Made by a program: the position numbers and the translations under genes
Shown: positions 13,541 to 28,156 of the stretch, piece by piece
Layout of the letters: every line of letters begins with the position of its first letter
How positions within the stretch are numbered: the first letter of the stretch is position 1
Notes under the pieces: model-generated
Database searches by the model: none
Told to the model about the DNA's origin: nothing
What the model saw: only the letters and a program-made list of their open reading frames with translations
Assembly: GCA_033026295.1 (NCBI GenBank)
Contig: CM065179.1
Coordinates: 372,001 to 436,000 of the forward strand
From: Channa striata
Lineage: Eukaryota > Chordata > Actinopteri > Anabantiformes > Channidae
Direction of reading: 5' to 3'
Length of the DNA: 64,000 bases

Positions 13541-16058
13541 TTTGTGTTGATGATTTACTGATTTTAAAACTGCCTGAACACTCGTGTGGTGATGCTACTT
13601 GGAACATTTCCATTGGGCAATTTACAAAGTACATTTTTTTGGCCTGTTTGGGACATTTTTCACTGCAAAATGACATGTTTTGTGGTACCCTGTGCACTTG
13701 CTCCCAAAACAATCAAATTAGCAGCAGTGGTATTAGTGTAACCAAAAGGAAAGATGCACCAAACCACAAAAATAACAGCAGTGTCATGAATTAAATATTT
13801 CTGTAATTGACTCTGGCTTTTATTACAAGGCTGTCACACAGCTCATCAGTCAATGACTATCTAAATGTTAAGGCAGATCACTACAGTATATCAGCCAAGC
13901 TGTAAGCAGAGGTATTGACCTTCACTTGTCCATTATCATTCAGTAAAATACGGTTTTGGATAATGGGGCCCTGTCTGGTCGGCAGGGATAGGGAGGAATG
14001 AGCAGCTATTATTATCCTGCTTTATGTCTCTGGCAGTGCATGGGTGTAAGTCAGAGGCCGGCAGTGGAAGCCAGGGGGCCGGTTAGGACTGCTGGCTCTC
14101 TGAGGTGCTTCATTTCGGGGCAGAGGCAGTGAGACCTCTAACTGAACCGCAGCCATTTGGATGGGGAAGTGCTGAGGCAGCAAACTCAGCCCCTTTTACT
14201 GGGTGGAGTTCATATACTGCACTATATAGGTCTTCAACAAGAAGAGGTGGTAGCCAGAATGAGCCAGTGTATGACTTTATGATCAAGGAACCGATGTCCC
14301 AAAGCTCAGATTCACACATCCGTTTTGTTTTACTCTGCACTTGTTTCTCCGAGGCAGTGATTAGCACCGCCATCTGTGATCAATTTTTATGATTTATGTG
14401 CCATAAATTGGTGTGTGTTTTAAAAACGCCATGTGTCTGTTTCACTGTGTCATGCTGGGTGTTGGCGAACAGACTGAGCTCCAAGATTCCTCAGATTCCT
14501 CCTAGTAGAAGCCAGTGATAAGGGGAAATGTGAGGTAAGGAGGCCTCGGTGTTCTGACAGCAGTTTGCCGCGCTGATGGATTGAGGTGAATATTTGAACA
14601 CCAGACAGACGTAAAGAAGCAAATGGCTTTTATGAGCAACATGATTTATCCATTGAACAAGCTTTGTCGAGCTCCGCCGGCTGAATTTACGGCACTTGAC
14701 ACACGAAACGAGCTATCAGAGCTGTGTTTGGATGTTTGGCAGAGGCCCATTGTACTTTCACCCAAAGGAAGCATGAAATATTAGCATTATTTTAAAAGGT
14801 TTCCGTATATTAGGGAGGAATTGGACGTTCTATTCCAAGATGGTTCAAAGCCATTCACTTTTCCCCTACCTAGTACTGTGCTGTCTGGAAAGATCGCTGA
14901 CAGTCAGACTCTCTGCTGCTCTGGTTGGAAAACCATTTAAAAAAACAACAAATAACAAGGTCATTTGTAGTATTACAAGGTCGTAGCACTAATGCTGCTC
15001 AGTCAACCAGTCATTTGCATTGGTGTATAGAGAGAGTATGGATTTCGGTTTTCAGTAGACTATTTACCAGTGAATGTATGAAAAAAGAATTCCTTAGCAT
15101 TTCATAGCTGATACTAATAAACTAAAATACCTTAAAATGCCTTGGACACCAAAGGCCGATTTATAGTTCTCCATCTATGCATGTCAACATTGATGCAGAC
15201 CTGTGTAGATTAGGGAATTATGAGTAACTGTAAGGTGCAGAGGCCCAAATCTCAGCAACTCGCTGTGCGGAGGTGTCAGTCGAACACACCGATTGTATAA
15301 CGTTGGGAGTCGGAAATAGAACCAAAAATCCCCAACGGAAAAGTAGAACAAGAAACGTAACTGTTCATACTGATTAAGGTGTTCACACCGATTTTATTTA
15401 TTTTTATTTACATTTATTTACATTGTTTAATTTATTCTGTTGTTTTACTGCTGCTTTATTGTTCAGCTCTAATAGCATACTATACTTCACATGGGACACA
15501 ATTTATTTGGATGATGTTAATTAAATGGTTTCGCAATTTATCATTTGGTGTTTGAAACGACAACTCCTTTTATCTCTGAAAATATGCTTAGGTTTATTCA
15601 GTAACAACTAAGAACATTGAAGTTCTCTACATCTGTCAAATGCTTCACATCCTCATTTGAGCAACTTCTGCAGAAAACAAGGGAACTCCAGAGGCTTCAC
15701 CTACTTTCTCTGGTCATTGTCATTTTGTGTGTTTCAGTGACATGCAGTTCTGCATTGTTGCAGAGGTGTGGAAAAAGTTAATCACATCCATTGTCGTCCC
15801 GCCATCCCAAGAAACTTGAAAATTAACTTTTAGCTGCAAGTGCTGTACATGCTGTGAAAATGAGTGATGTGCTCACATCACTGAAGGCCTCCAAATGGGA
15901 TGATGGTCAGTCAGGTCCAGATCCTACTTTGTACAACGTAGACGCGGTAAAGGACCCAAAGTGTACGCAAGTAAGTTCAGAAGAAAATATAGTTTAGACC
16001 AGACAATGGTTACATAAAAAATTCCCAAAAGGAAACACTGGTTGTAAATCAAGATAAA

Positions 16059-16084
16059 TTGTGTGTTGGTGTGTGTGTGTGTGT
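16059..16084 (+). repeat. (TG)n microsatellite, short
   Basis: A short run of TG dinucleotides (interrupted at its start) within the large gmds intron. Confidence 0.6.
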
Positions 16085-17082
16085 GGGAAAACAATCACCT
16101 GTCAAGTGTAATGACATTACACTTTTGGTCCCATGTTTGATTGAGATTCAAACTGTAATTTAAAAGAAAGATGTAACAAAGACATTCTGTACAAAACAGT
16201 GTACATTCATGCACGTGTTGGCTTCGGGTACGGTTCCTTTACTGTAGCAGTGTTGATTTAAAAACCGCTCTCAGCATAACTGGCTGGTTTGGCTCTTACT
16301 CCTTTAATTCAAATGACAGTTAAAGGACAGAAGGTGCTTTTTCCTGAACTGTTGTTTTCCTTGCAGTTTGTTCCTGGTGTAGAGTTTTCTTGTAATGTAA
16401 CATAACACCGGAGTCTCCTCCGTATGTCTTGTTAAACGTTCTAATTAAACTGGACTACTGAGCTCACAAAAAATGAACTTGGGGCTGGTGAATTCACGAC
16501 AGATCAAGGTTTTTTTTTTAGGGCAGGACACCAGTTGGCGTGGCCATTTTATGGACAGGAAATATGACCAGTTAATCTCTAATCAAATTGCATTAATTAA
16601 CTGTATTGACAAAAAGCTTGAACCTTATGAATGTTCTCAAAAGGAGGAATGTCCTAACAGTTTACATCATAGGAGATATGATTGCTGATATTGATAATGC
16701 CCACTTTTTATTTAGTACTGCTCTGAGGGTGGCAAGATCCTGTCTAATTTGGTCTAATGGAGGAGGATCTTAGAGAGTACTGTAAATACGATTCTATTGT
16801 GGAAACCCTTTGTCTCTTGTAAGTAATTTTGTAATCTAAATATAATGTGTTGAATGTTAGCCCTGGGTGGAAAGGTTATGTGCAAGAATGACATCCTGAG
16901 GCTAGAAGGGTATTAAAGTTTGGGAAGAGTCAGGTACGAGGAAGCATGGGCCTGTATGTGAAGATAAGACACCCGCACACACAAGCTTTAAATATGCACT
17001 ACGATTTGTTCAAGACACAAGAGTGAGAGACACATGAGCTCAGATTCACTTGCCAGGAATTTGCAAATTAACAACAATAATC

Positions 17083-17160
17083 AATCAATCAATCAAAACT
17101 GTATTTGGTCTTTTGTAAAGATTAATACATATTAAAGAGCTTCACAGATGGTTGAATGAT
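17083..17160 (+). repeat. Possible diverged copy of the caatcaatcaaa repeat
   Basis: Begins caatcaatcaatcaaaactg, then tatttggtcttttg and agagcttcacagatgg. It parallels the fragment at 1236-1320 but is more diverged, so membership is uncertain. Confidence 0.35.
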
Positions 17161-17559
17161 TTCTGGAACGAAATCAGAGCAACACTCAAACAGTAAAACA
17201 CCACAGTCAACAGTCATTGAAGAGTAAGTGACTCAGATAAGATTTTACAGTTATGGCAGAAACATTATTATCATTTTTTCAATGGTGTTTAAAGCAATAG
17301 GTGTATGGTGATTAACAAAGACACTGAGGCTGTGGTTGTTACTCCACATTTAAGTAACGACACAATCAGGCATGTAGTATGAATAATAGAAAGAATTTAA
17401 AATCTGTTACTAAGAAGATGGCAATGTTTTTTTCGGTTTTTAGTTTATTTTTTCTACGTGACTATTAGTTCAGTTTTTAGTGCCAATAATAAAAGCTAAA
17501 GCTGGCAAATTACAGGCCAACCTCACCAGTTTTAAACATGTTTTCTATAGCTGTATTTT

Positions 17560-17625
17560 AGCGTGTCACAAAAATTTCCCCACTGTGGGAAAAATAAAGT
17601 CAAATCCTATCCCAAATGTAGATTA
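17560..17625 (+). repeat. LINE/SINE 3'-end relic
   Basis: The run aaaatttccccactgtggg followed by aaaaataaagtcaaatcct resembles the 3' terminal motif of fish non-LTR elements (tttcccc...gtggg...aataaag). Only the tail remains. Confidence 0.45.
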
Positions 17626-18880
17626 ATGCCTTTAGTCCCTTTGATTTTTCTCCTGTTGAAATATGTCTCTGCTTCTAGCTCTGGGTGATGTCATCATTTG
17701 AACTAAGGGTTCCTCCAAGTAATGTCATCTGGAGACGTTTTTTAGCGAGTAGGAGACATATTTTAACGTAGCGAAGTCAAAGGTGACTTTAATGGCATTT
17801 AGGTACATGTACTACCCAAAGTAGAACAACCAGAAACAAGTTTTAAAAACGGGGACGGCGTCCTTTAAGCCCTCTGTCGATTTAGAAGCCAGTAAAGCCT
17901 GGCCAGAATATTCTTACCACTCACAAACAGTTTGATTTTAAACATGATACTGAGATATGGACATTTCAGATCAAAATAACAGTCTGAACTGAACACAGTT
18001 TACATTAGTTTCACAGATGCTTCTAAAGTCTTTGGGTGCCTAGAATGTTTCAGAGGATTGAGGCTTTTCCAGTACGGTCATGACAATAAATGGGCTAATT
18101 TATGTAACAGTGGCATCGGAATAAGGTGCTTTTTCATCTTCTTTACCTTGTAGTATTCACATGCATAATTTGTGTATGTGTGCAGAGGATTCTGTGATTT
18201 TCTGTCTGGATATACTGGCCTTTAGCAGCAACTTCATTTACTCTAAATTCCACATGAAATTTGTCATTTAATGTGATGCTAACAAGTAATGTCATGATTG
18301 TAAGTGGTGATGTCTAGATGCCAGTACCAGCATCAGACAATAGGTCCTATACTGCACGTGATGCCATGTTGATCTGCACAGTTGGACAGAGGGAGGAAAC
18401 AGTCTGTGTTTCAGAGCTGTTTAAAACTCCGGTTACTGCCATATTGGTTTTGGAAGGAGAATGTGCAAGAATTTGCATTCTTGTAGGATTTGTGGATTTG
18501 AACATCCAGTGTTCAGGTGCGTGCTACATCCAGTTTGTCGGAGACTAGAGATCTGTGACAGCTGGTATAAACAGACGTGTGTTTAAGTTCAAACTGTCCA
18601 GTCTTCGAGAGACTTGTCCCCACCACTGTTTGGACCAGCAGTGTCTCCGCGTGTCTCTCATCAGCTGTGCACTGGATTAATGAGGATTTTACTGTCCAGC
18701 AACTCACGCTAGCGATAGAAGAGTTTAGTACTTTTATAGCAGTACTTTGTACGTGAAAGTACTCAGTCGAGGAAAACGTGGTATCTAGTTTTAAGGTGTA
18801 ATAAAAACAGAATATCTGTTTTTTACAATGTGTTATTTGCTAAGAAAAATGTTGCTTTCTAAATCTAGGATATGTTCTGT

Positions 18881-19033
<153 letters not shown>

Positions 19034-22000
19034 AAAAGATGTTATTGTGTTGTATTATTGTAATGAATTATTTTGAATCATACACAGCCTGTACTTTCAT
19101 GGTCAGCCGTCAGGTCTATTAATTATGGCAGCAGATGTGTTGTCACATAACAAATGCAACCTTTGACCTACAGAGATTTTACAAAATATAACATGGCAAC
19201 TCTTGCAGGTGAGCAACAAGATTGCACAGTAGTCTGAAAACGCTGCCTTACTAATGATGGTTTAAGTCAAAGCGTGAATGTCTGTCTCCCTGTGTGGAGC
19301 TCCTAGCTCGAGGTTCATCATCCAACCTCGTCCTCTGCTCGTGTCATAATTTCTACAACCACCAGAGGTGCTGAGTTGCAATATGCCACTGTGCAGTGTA
19401 ATGGCACAAACAGCACAGGCTCGTAATTAAAGGATAATCTCAGACATCTGCCTGCGCCTTAATAAAGTACATTTAAAATAAACTATTTGGTGACTTACAG
19501 AAAATAAAGTAACAACAAAGACATTATGAATTCAGATTTTGCCTTGGATTACAGGTTCCTGCAGTGGAAAACAGCTAATTATCTCTGGTGAATATGGACC
19601 ATACTTTTACTTCTCGAGCCCTGCGTGCCCAGAATAACTCGTAATGATGTATTTCTCGGGGTTAGTGCAGAGTAGTCTGTTTCCCCTTGCAGGACATCGT
19701 CACTGGCTCAGTGTTACCTCCCGGTAACCTGACCCCCTGCGGTTGTAAAATACAGCCTTCAACTGGGGTGTAACTGAGACACACAAATGCCACGAAACAA
19801 AGAAGTCAGCAGTGTGTCCTATTCTCTGTCTGAGTGGACGCTGAGATCAGAGAGCGGACTGTCAAGGGAACACCTAACGGGTGTGCGGATGAGTGGGGGG
19901 GGGTGGGAGTGGATTCATCGGCTATCAGATGAATACTCCTCGCTCACCACCCGTGAACTGATGTGAATTTAGGTAACAGGCAGCTGTAAGCCCTGGGAAA
20001 GGATCCATGAGTGGGAAAGGGACCAAGATGACAGAAAAATGGGATTGACCCTTAACCCTCAGAGTCAGTAATGTGATCCTGATATCTCTATTGCTATTAG
20101 GCAGAGCTGTGGGGAGGAGGTCACAGGGGAAAGGGAAGGTAGCAGGCACGCCACACTGCTGATTAGAACTTCCTGTGGTCAGCCACACTGCTGCAGTATG
20201 GAAATACACAAATGTCTAGACAAACACAACGCAACACAAATGAATCACGTAAAACCAGAAGAAATCTTTGAACCACTGGAGACTGTGGTCACAATCACAG
20301 TGAGTTATCGAACTTTGTAACCTAGATACATTTGAATATGTTGAACCAGTTAACACTCAAATTCTGATACATGATGTTGAACTAGATTTTAAATCTTTAT
20401 ACACAAATATAACACAGACAGTTTTTTTCCTAACCACTCCAATAGCATAACATTTATTTCCCTGTTGTGCTGTGTTTTTGAGATTAGTTTCATCATTAAA
20501 ATTTTTCAACTTCAATCTGAAGTTTCGTAATTGTCAGACATTTTTTTTGTAGTAACATGTCAATATTCTAGTACATAAATAAGTAAATATTGTTTTATAC
20601 ATAAAGGTGCATTAATTTGTATCTGTAAACAGTAAACATTGTAAACAGTGTAAACATTCTTTAGCTAGGCCTCAGCGGGATAACCAAAGTTTCACTGCAG
20701 CTACCGGTATATTGTGGCTTTGTCCTGCTAATCAAATCTGCCAAGGTGCCGTAATGGAAATCACTATGTTCCCTCACGTGCTGCACTCTATGCATAGCTT
20801 ATTGTCTCTCCTGACATTTATTGTTTTAGTGCATAAACATTTCAAGAAAGTATGAAAATTAGAGGCAGCTTATTCACAGAGCCCTGATCCTAAAGAAGAA
20901 CTGAGTGTTAGTGATAGCAACGGTCAAAAACCATGCAAAACAGCCCAGCTTTGTTGCATCATCCCTAACCTATAAGGATTTGAATACTGTCAGGGGAGGA
21001 GGGAAGGATTTGTTTTTCTTCTTTCTTCCTTCCCCAAATCTGCAAAAATGCTCCTGCACAATGGAAATGGCCTTTTCTGTCATTAATTGTTAAAAAATAT
21101 CTCCAATTGCGATAAGGGAGGTTTACTTGAAGTGAACCAACAGTCTTCACTGATTGTCCTATTGTACATACGACTTACTGGATACTGGTACTGGATTCCA
21201 GAAAACCTTTTGTTAAAATCAAATCTTCTCTGGAAATGTAATTATTGTGCAGAACGTCTAATTCCCTGCGACGAGAAGCACCACGCTGCACTTCAGCAGC
21301 TTGCCTGGGTATTAATTAATGGACCTTCTTTCAGTCCTCAGGTAGGAAACTGCTCAAAAAACTTACACCAGGCTCAGTGGGGAGGTTGGGCTCTCAGGGG
21401 CAGAAACACGACTCCATGGTGATTTATTGCTTAATTGAGCTGACTCGTTAAATGGAGCTGTAATTGATGCCATAAAAAGGCTGGCTGCCAGCCAAACTCT
21501 GGGTTGTGTAACACCTCAGGTTTATCATGCAAACTGTGGTACCCATAAGAGTGTTTTCTGATCTCTTTTGTCTGAGAAGCTCAGCTCGACTGCGCCGAGT
21601 GATCCAGGCAGTGTGCGCAGGGGCTTCGGTCTGCTTGCAGGAGAAATAGAAAGGGAGATTGTGGATTGTGTGTGTGAGTATGTGTGTCTGGCAGTTTGGT
21701 ATTTCCTGAAGGAGTTTCCTCCTGCCGTCAGAGCGGAACCACCCTGGGCCCCTTAGCAGTCCAACCCACATACTGACCCGGTACTGCTCCCGAAAAGAAA
21801 CAGAGAGACATGGCAGCAGTGTGCAGTCGCACTAGATACGAAGGTGTACGAACATAAAGGAGCATTGATAAAGACGGGGTCAAACAGTTCTCTAGGTTGT
21901 TAGTAAGACAGGAACGCGTCGGCTCACCAAGCCAAGGCAATGTTTCCACTTCTGCTTCAGGCTGTAGGCAGCTATCCAACGGTCGGGATTCTGGTTGTTT

Positions 22001-22189
22001 CTGTGTTGCTTGTGCACTTATTTACACCGTGGTGTCAAAGACTTGCTCGATAGCTGCAACTTTAGCACCTTACAGTAATTTGCCAGCCGTGGTCTCCCCC
22101 AAAGATAGGCGGGCAGCACCGAGGACTGAGGCCAGGATTCCTGCGCTATCAGCCAGCCTTACTGTGCACAGGGCCTGACGAAAGAAACC

Positions 22190-22260
22190 GGCCAGACAGG
22201 GAGGAAGGAGAAGGGGAAGGGAGGGAGAGGGAGTCTTGTTGACAAGGTGAAGGAGAGAGG
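22190..22260 (+). repeat. Polypurine (GGAA/GGGA) tract
   Basis: An almost purely A/G stretch on the + strand (agggaggaaggagaagggg and following). It is low-complexity sequence without coding features. Confidence 0.7.
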
Positions 22261-23131
22261 GGTGAGGTATGTCAGCCTTCTACTTTATCCCCCAGTCTCA
22301 GCTGGGCTTGATTACCCACAATGCTCTGCTGTGGAGATCCAGGAAACATGGCCACCAGACTGTAAGACACATAGAAGCTTCTCGGGACCCCAGACAATTT
22401 GGGCAGCTCTTCAGACATTAGTGCTGTGCTCAGTGACATGTTTTTAAAATGATGCATATTTTCTGCTTTAAGCTTTTGGGTAGAGTTATGTAAAGGCATC
22501 ATGACATTCATTAAGGCAGGATGGGAATCATCACAATAAAAAATATACAAAATACAAAATACAATTATTGGTTTGTTTGCAAAAGTCCTGTATTCAGCCT
22601 GATGAATGTTTGGACTGCACTGACTATATCCACCTCTAAGATCACTTCAGCCTTCTCCTCCTGCCCCTCGGATACAAGATTTATCACTTATTATGCCATT
22701 CATATCCACTGTGTTTTTATGTCCATATGTTTGCCTGACAACACCACTGCTAACTGATGTTCAGCTCCTTCGGCGTAATTAATTGGAGTTTATTGTGTCC
22801 TGATAGACAGTAAAAAATCATATACTATTGATTGAAGCTGGCAGCAGCAGTGCCAATGCAAACACCACGTTTGTGCCACAGAGCAACTTCAGTTTTCAAA
22901 TTACTTAAGACAGTTTTATAGGAAATGAAAGCCTGGCTGCATATTTTGAAAGACATGAAAACAAAATAACTGGTGAAATACACTGAGCATCAAACACAGT
23001 TACTGGAACATTACTAAGCCATTAAAATACGAGTATTAGTAAAAGTGTTACTATGTTTAGGAGAAAGAGACTATGAGGAAGTGTGGACACAGTCACACTA
23101 CTGTATCTTCAACTAAACGTTTTAGACAATG

Positions 23132-23179
23132 TTTATATATATATATATATGTATATGTGTGTATATACGTGTATATCTA

Positions 23180-23212
<33 letters not shown>
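23132..23212 (+). repeat. Compound (TA)n-(TG)n microsatellite
   Basis: An ATAT run, a mixed TATG/TATC part, then about 15 TG units, ending in tatatattt. Confidence 0.95.
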
Positions 23213-23218
<6 letters not shown>

Positions 23219-23808
23219 TTATTTTATCCTGTTTTAGGTTAGGTTGGCATTTTGTTGTAGCTGATGGGGACACTTATGAAATATTTTGAAATTGTGAGTT
23301 AAATGCATGTGCTGCCACAATCTGCAGGTCTGTATTCTAAGTGGAGACAGAAACAGAAAGCTGAGATTTGACTGAAGCTAAGATTTGAGACTGAGAATGA
23401 CAGGAAAGGCAGGAAGGAAGGAAGGAAAGGAGGAAAGTGAGTAAGGGATGGAGGTGTAGCATTGACTCGGAGGGAGTTGCTGAGATTTTTTAAAGTGTGT
23501 GTGTGTGTGTGTCCCATACAGAGGTGTGTTTATAAATCAGTGAGTCAAGCAGTGTGTGTCTCACAGGGCCGGTGTTTCCTGCAGTGTAATCCGAGTCTCT
23601 GGTGGAATGTGTGAACCACATCCGACTCCACTCCACTCGAGCCTCGCACTCACTCAATGTCGCACTGTAAACAACCTGGCTCTGTGCAGGTAGAGGCACC
23701 GAAACCCCCCAAGAATAAAAAATACAGGAAATACTTCAAAATAAAAGCTGGAGTGTGGCATAAACAAAACTGTTACTTTCATTCACTGTTTTTTGCAATT
23801 AATCTGCA

Positions 23809-23812
<4 letters not shown>

Positions 23813-23842
<30 letters not shown>
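23813..23842 (+). repeat. (TG)n microsatellite
   Basis: About 15 uninterrupted TG units in the gmds intron. Confidence 0.95.
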
Positions 23843-23843
<1 letters not shown>

Positions 23844-23979
23844 CTGGTTTAAAGTAAGAGGTTAATTGTAGTGTGACCTCTCTAATGTCTTTCCCTGGCT
23901 TGTTATCTTGATGGGTAATTAATTCTGTTGCTGCCCTTTTCAGTCGCCTCAGTCTTCACACACTCGTATGTTTCTCTTT

Positions 23980-23981
<2 letters not shown>

Positions 23982-24046
<65 letters not shown>

Positions 24047-24059
24047 ACACACACACACA
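23982..24059 (+). repeat. (CA)n microsatellite, ~78 bp
   Basis: CA dinucleotide run with one TC interruption near 24041. A pyrimidine-rich stretch follows at 24120-24200. Confidence 0.96.
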
Positions 24060-25839
24060 GAACACACACTTACAAACCCTCCTACACTTAAGAGCCCCCA
24101 CATTCCTGTAACCCTGTGGCTGCTCTGTTCCATTACTTTCCCTCTCTTTCACTCTTTCTCTCTCTCGCTCAATTTATTTCTCTTTCTCTCTCAGTCATCC
24201 TCTGAGCTCACTTATCTGTCATTCTGTGTTCCCTCCCACCCTTCTCCTCACTGCTGTGCTTGACCCAAATGATGAAAAAAGCACCCAAATCCCAAACTGG
24301 AGTAAAAGTAGCCGCACTAACACATAAAAGTTTCCCAATCCAAATAAAAGTCCTGCCGGCTGCAGTTTATTACAGCGTCTGTAATTATAACTCTGGCCTA
24401 AGAAATCAACCTTTGCAAAAGAAAGTAAAAAATTAAAGGAGCACAAGTAGTCAGACAGGTTGTAGACAGGACAACATGCTAACCACATACACATAAGCAT
24501 TGTTGTGCAGGGTAAAACTGAAAGTGAACAAATGTTGCTAAAAGTCCCTTATTACACAATAAAACCATGTGCAGTGGCCATTACCGTGGTTCAGCGAGCT
24601 GTGAACGATGTTTTCATGCAAGCAATCAGTAATACAATTAACAAGTAGCAATCCGACTTCATACTTTCACTGAACTTTATTTTCTCAACTTTCTTCTAAA
24701 GATTACATCCATATGGAAATAAACTGCAACCGCAAATATGTAGCAAGAAATGTAACTCTGGCAGCATTATGTTTTCTGTTAAACATGATGTGGATACGTT
24801 GTTAGCGAATATAAATGTTAAGCTACAAATATGTTGTGATTATCAGTGTAATTTTTCCAGGAAATGTATTTATGAAAGTGTCAAACCTTGTAGTACGTCA
24901 CCTTACTGAAGGTGAAGAAAACCTGTACATTCTCCATAAATGTGATCCCACAGTCGCAGTATATTGGCGTATATATAGTAGATGTTGTGTCACTGTTCCT
25001 AGCTGTCATTGGTTGGGGAATTATATATCAGCTCTACATTCATCTTTGGGTGAATATCACCACGTGCAGATGACATCACTCATGTTCTTGCAGCATTTAA
25101 TCATAAATATGTATCAACAGATGAAAACACTGTTTTCATATGAAATAAAATGCAGAGCACAAAAACAAAAAAATGCTAGACTGTCTTAGTACACACCTGC
25201 TCTCCACTGAAACATAAAATATTATTACTCACGCATTCACATGTAAGTGACATTTTAATAAAGTTTGTGGAGAGAATTCTTTCATATTTGATGAGCCAAC
25301 AAGTGCTGGGAGGGCTCAGGTTTCCTAGAGTTTCTGTGAAGTGTGCTGTGTTTGCCAATCAGTGTGTTTATTTGTGTGCTGTTTTTTTCCTGGATGTGCA
25401 GAGTGACAAAGACGTGAGAATATGCAGCTGAATAAGTATTTGTTCTTTTGCTACTTGGTAAACCATTGGCAAGGAAAGCTATAACAATAAAACCATAATT
25501 TATACACATATTTGTGTTATGTATAAAAAGTCTTAATCTGCAAAGTGAGATGTAATTACAACTGTCATTAATGTAATGCAGAAAATGTTTGATATTTCCC
25601 TGTGGAAATATCGTAAGTGGGGGAAAAAACAAATCAAAATGCGACTAATCCAAACACACTTGAACAAAGTTTATTTACTAAATGCGCTGAAGTACTTCCC
25701 ACTGAAGACTCTGCAGCTCTTTTTGGATTTGGGAGCATGCTCAGTTTGCAGGACACAGACTTCCTCTACCTGGCAGAGAGCTCTGTGTTTTTCTCTCGGC
25801 CTTATCGCTCCATCAACAGCCAATAGACGTAGAAAGAGA

Positions 25840-25866
25840 GTGTGTGTGTGTGTGTGTGTGTGTGTG
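25840..25866 (+). repeat. (TG)n microsatellite
   Basis: A TG run of about 13 units followed by gagcgagtgagcgag. Confidence 0.93.
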
Positions 25867-26717
25867 AGAGCGAGTGAGCGAGTGAGCAACGCTTTGCGCT
25901 CTCTCTCTCCTACACACTCATGCTGTCAGGCTCCGGCTCTCCCTGTTTGGGCACGATGAGAACGGCAGATTTTTGGGGTTGATAAGATGAGGAATGCTGC
26001 TCGGAGAGGAAGCGCCGTTCTGGAGGACGTGTTGCCTATAGGAGACTGTGCCCTCGTCCTCACCATGTGTCACCCCTCACCCCCCAGCCCCCAAAACCAA
26101 CAGCGGCCTTTTCCTTCTGTCTTCCTCCATGTCGCAGAGGCAGGATAGAGACAAGAAGTGAAGTTGACCCAGGACCACTGGGCATGCCCATTCAGGCCTC
26201 CCTGTTTCTCCTGCTTGCCTTTCTTTCATCACTTTTCACACCTTTTCAATAAGGACATACTAAATGCATGAAATGTGCAACAAAATCAGTGGAACTACTT
26301 TCTACCCTGGGAGAACGGTTTGCAGGGAAATGAACAGCCAGAAAGCTCTGTCAAGAACAATGTTTTTGTGTGCAATTTAGTCATGTGGCACCAAAGACCT
26401 CGTGAACAGATATATTAGAATTTAGATTTCTCTAAATGTGTTTCATTAAATGAATATAACCATTACTGAGCCTTTAACTGTTTCTTTCAGGCCTAACTTT
26501 AATTAAACTTCATTATTTAACTTGTTTTAAATGGTTATGTTGTTTTTAAATCTAACTTGACAAAAGTTTTAAAAATAAGGAGAGGTTGTACATTAGTGTT
26601 CAGCTGAGCTGAAAAAAATGTGCTGTGTTGTGATTCCAGGACCTGAATTGGATCACATGTATCATATCCATGTATTTGTGCACTCATCACACATTTGTCA
26701 GCTGCACCCAAATGCAG

Positions 26718-26719
<2 letters not shown>

Positions 26720-26804
<85 letters not shown>
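26720..26804 (+). repeat. (TG)n microsatellite, 85 bp
   Basis: An uninterrupted TG run of about 42 units, the longest pure one in the window; length polymorphism is expected. Confidence 0.97.
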
Positions 26805-26805
<1 letters not shown>

Positions 26806-28123
26806 CATAGATTTTACATGTGATAGCGACTATGGCGTCAGGCTCAGACATCTTACATGTCTTGGTACTAACACCTTGAAGCGTCAGTCAGTTGTGGTAA
26901 ATCATGGCTGTTCTAGTTGCAGTGGTAGTTGATCTTCTTGTCAACTCACAGAATAACTCGCTGAATTCTTAAAGGAGTGAGACAGGTCAAGACTCTCAGG
27001 TGTAAAAGCTTCAGGTTAGCCAAAGATTCTGGGCAGAGTAAACAACAGCGAGCTGTGACGTCATGGCTCTGACAGGCCTGTTTCCTGGATCAACGATCAC
27101 TTGTCGTACTTGCCTGAATTGGGTGTGTCCCGTTTTTGTCGTAGACCAGGGAGTTTTTTTTCTTCAGGTGCACTCGCTTTCAGTTTTATATCCTAATATG
27201 GTGGTTTACATTAATGCCCGAGCTCTTGCTTTTTTATTTTTAATCTGCTGATTGTCTGGCAGACTTTTCTTTAACTGCTGGAGTTTGTTGTAGAAGATGT
27301 TCTGAACCGTTACTTTGGTGGGACAAATCAGGAATTGTAAATGATTGCCCACACCTTCCAAAATAGATTTCTCAAACTTATAAACATTAAAAAGCCTCAG
27401 CAGGTTGAGCCCATAATGTTTGTAATATTATATAATATTTGTGCAAGAAACAAGCTAATGTGTTCACAACTGACCTGTGGTAAAAGAATTTGTCACACAA
27501 AAGAACACAAACCAAGGTGGACAGTTTTACTTTAGATTTGTACAACTGGACATTTTGTGATTTGTAAAGATCAAACAAATGTATTTATGTCATTCGTTCA
27601 GTTCTTTGAAGCCCTGAAGTTGCTTGACTTCCCCCTGAAGTCGTTTTAACCATTGTGCAGTTGGTTTGTGGCAAATATTCACAGTTTTCGGTTAAATTTT
27701 CACAGCACAGGCTCTGATGATTTCATCCTTCCCCATCATAAGGCACAAGTTTGCATCATACTGAAAGGCAATACCAAACCACATATATGGCTTTTTAGGG
27801 CAGAGAACTTTGTATTATTGAACCTGCTACATGTCAATTTTCGCAACATTATCCATGTTAAAATGTTTTAGCACAGGAATCCCTTCACCTGTCAGCAACT
27901 GAGTCTGGGTGTCTGGGCACAGACAGGCCCCTTAGTGCTTTAATGAGATTACACAACAATTAAGAGAAGGCGGAACATTTTCCTCTCCTCCTTTGTGTCT
28001 CTCTCTCTCTCTGCTTTTCTTTTTGTAGTATTATTGTAAAGCAGGTTGTTTAAAGACGGGAAATTATGTACATTTTTGATGTCTGCTAAAATATGAAACA
28101 CCCAGAGGCTGATAGAAAAGCTC

Positions 28124-28124
28124 A

Positions 28125-28153
<29 letters not shown>
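28124..28153 (+). repeat. (CA)n microsatellite
   Basis: About 15 CA units within the large gmds intron. Confidence 0.95.

Positions 28154-28156
<3 letters not shown>

Noticed and set aside
19355..19375. CTCF-like word ccaccagaggtgctg in the gmds intron
   Set aside because: Breaks the invariant GGC of the core, so not counted with the intergenic cluster.
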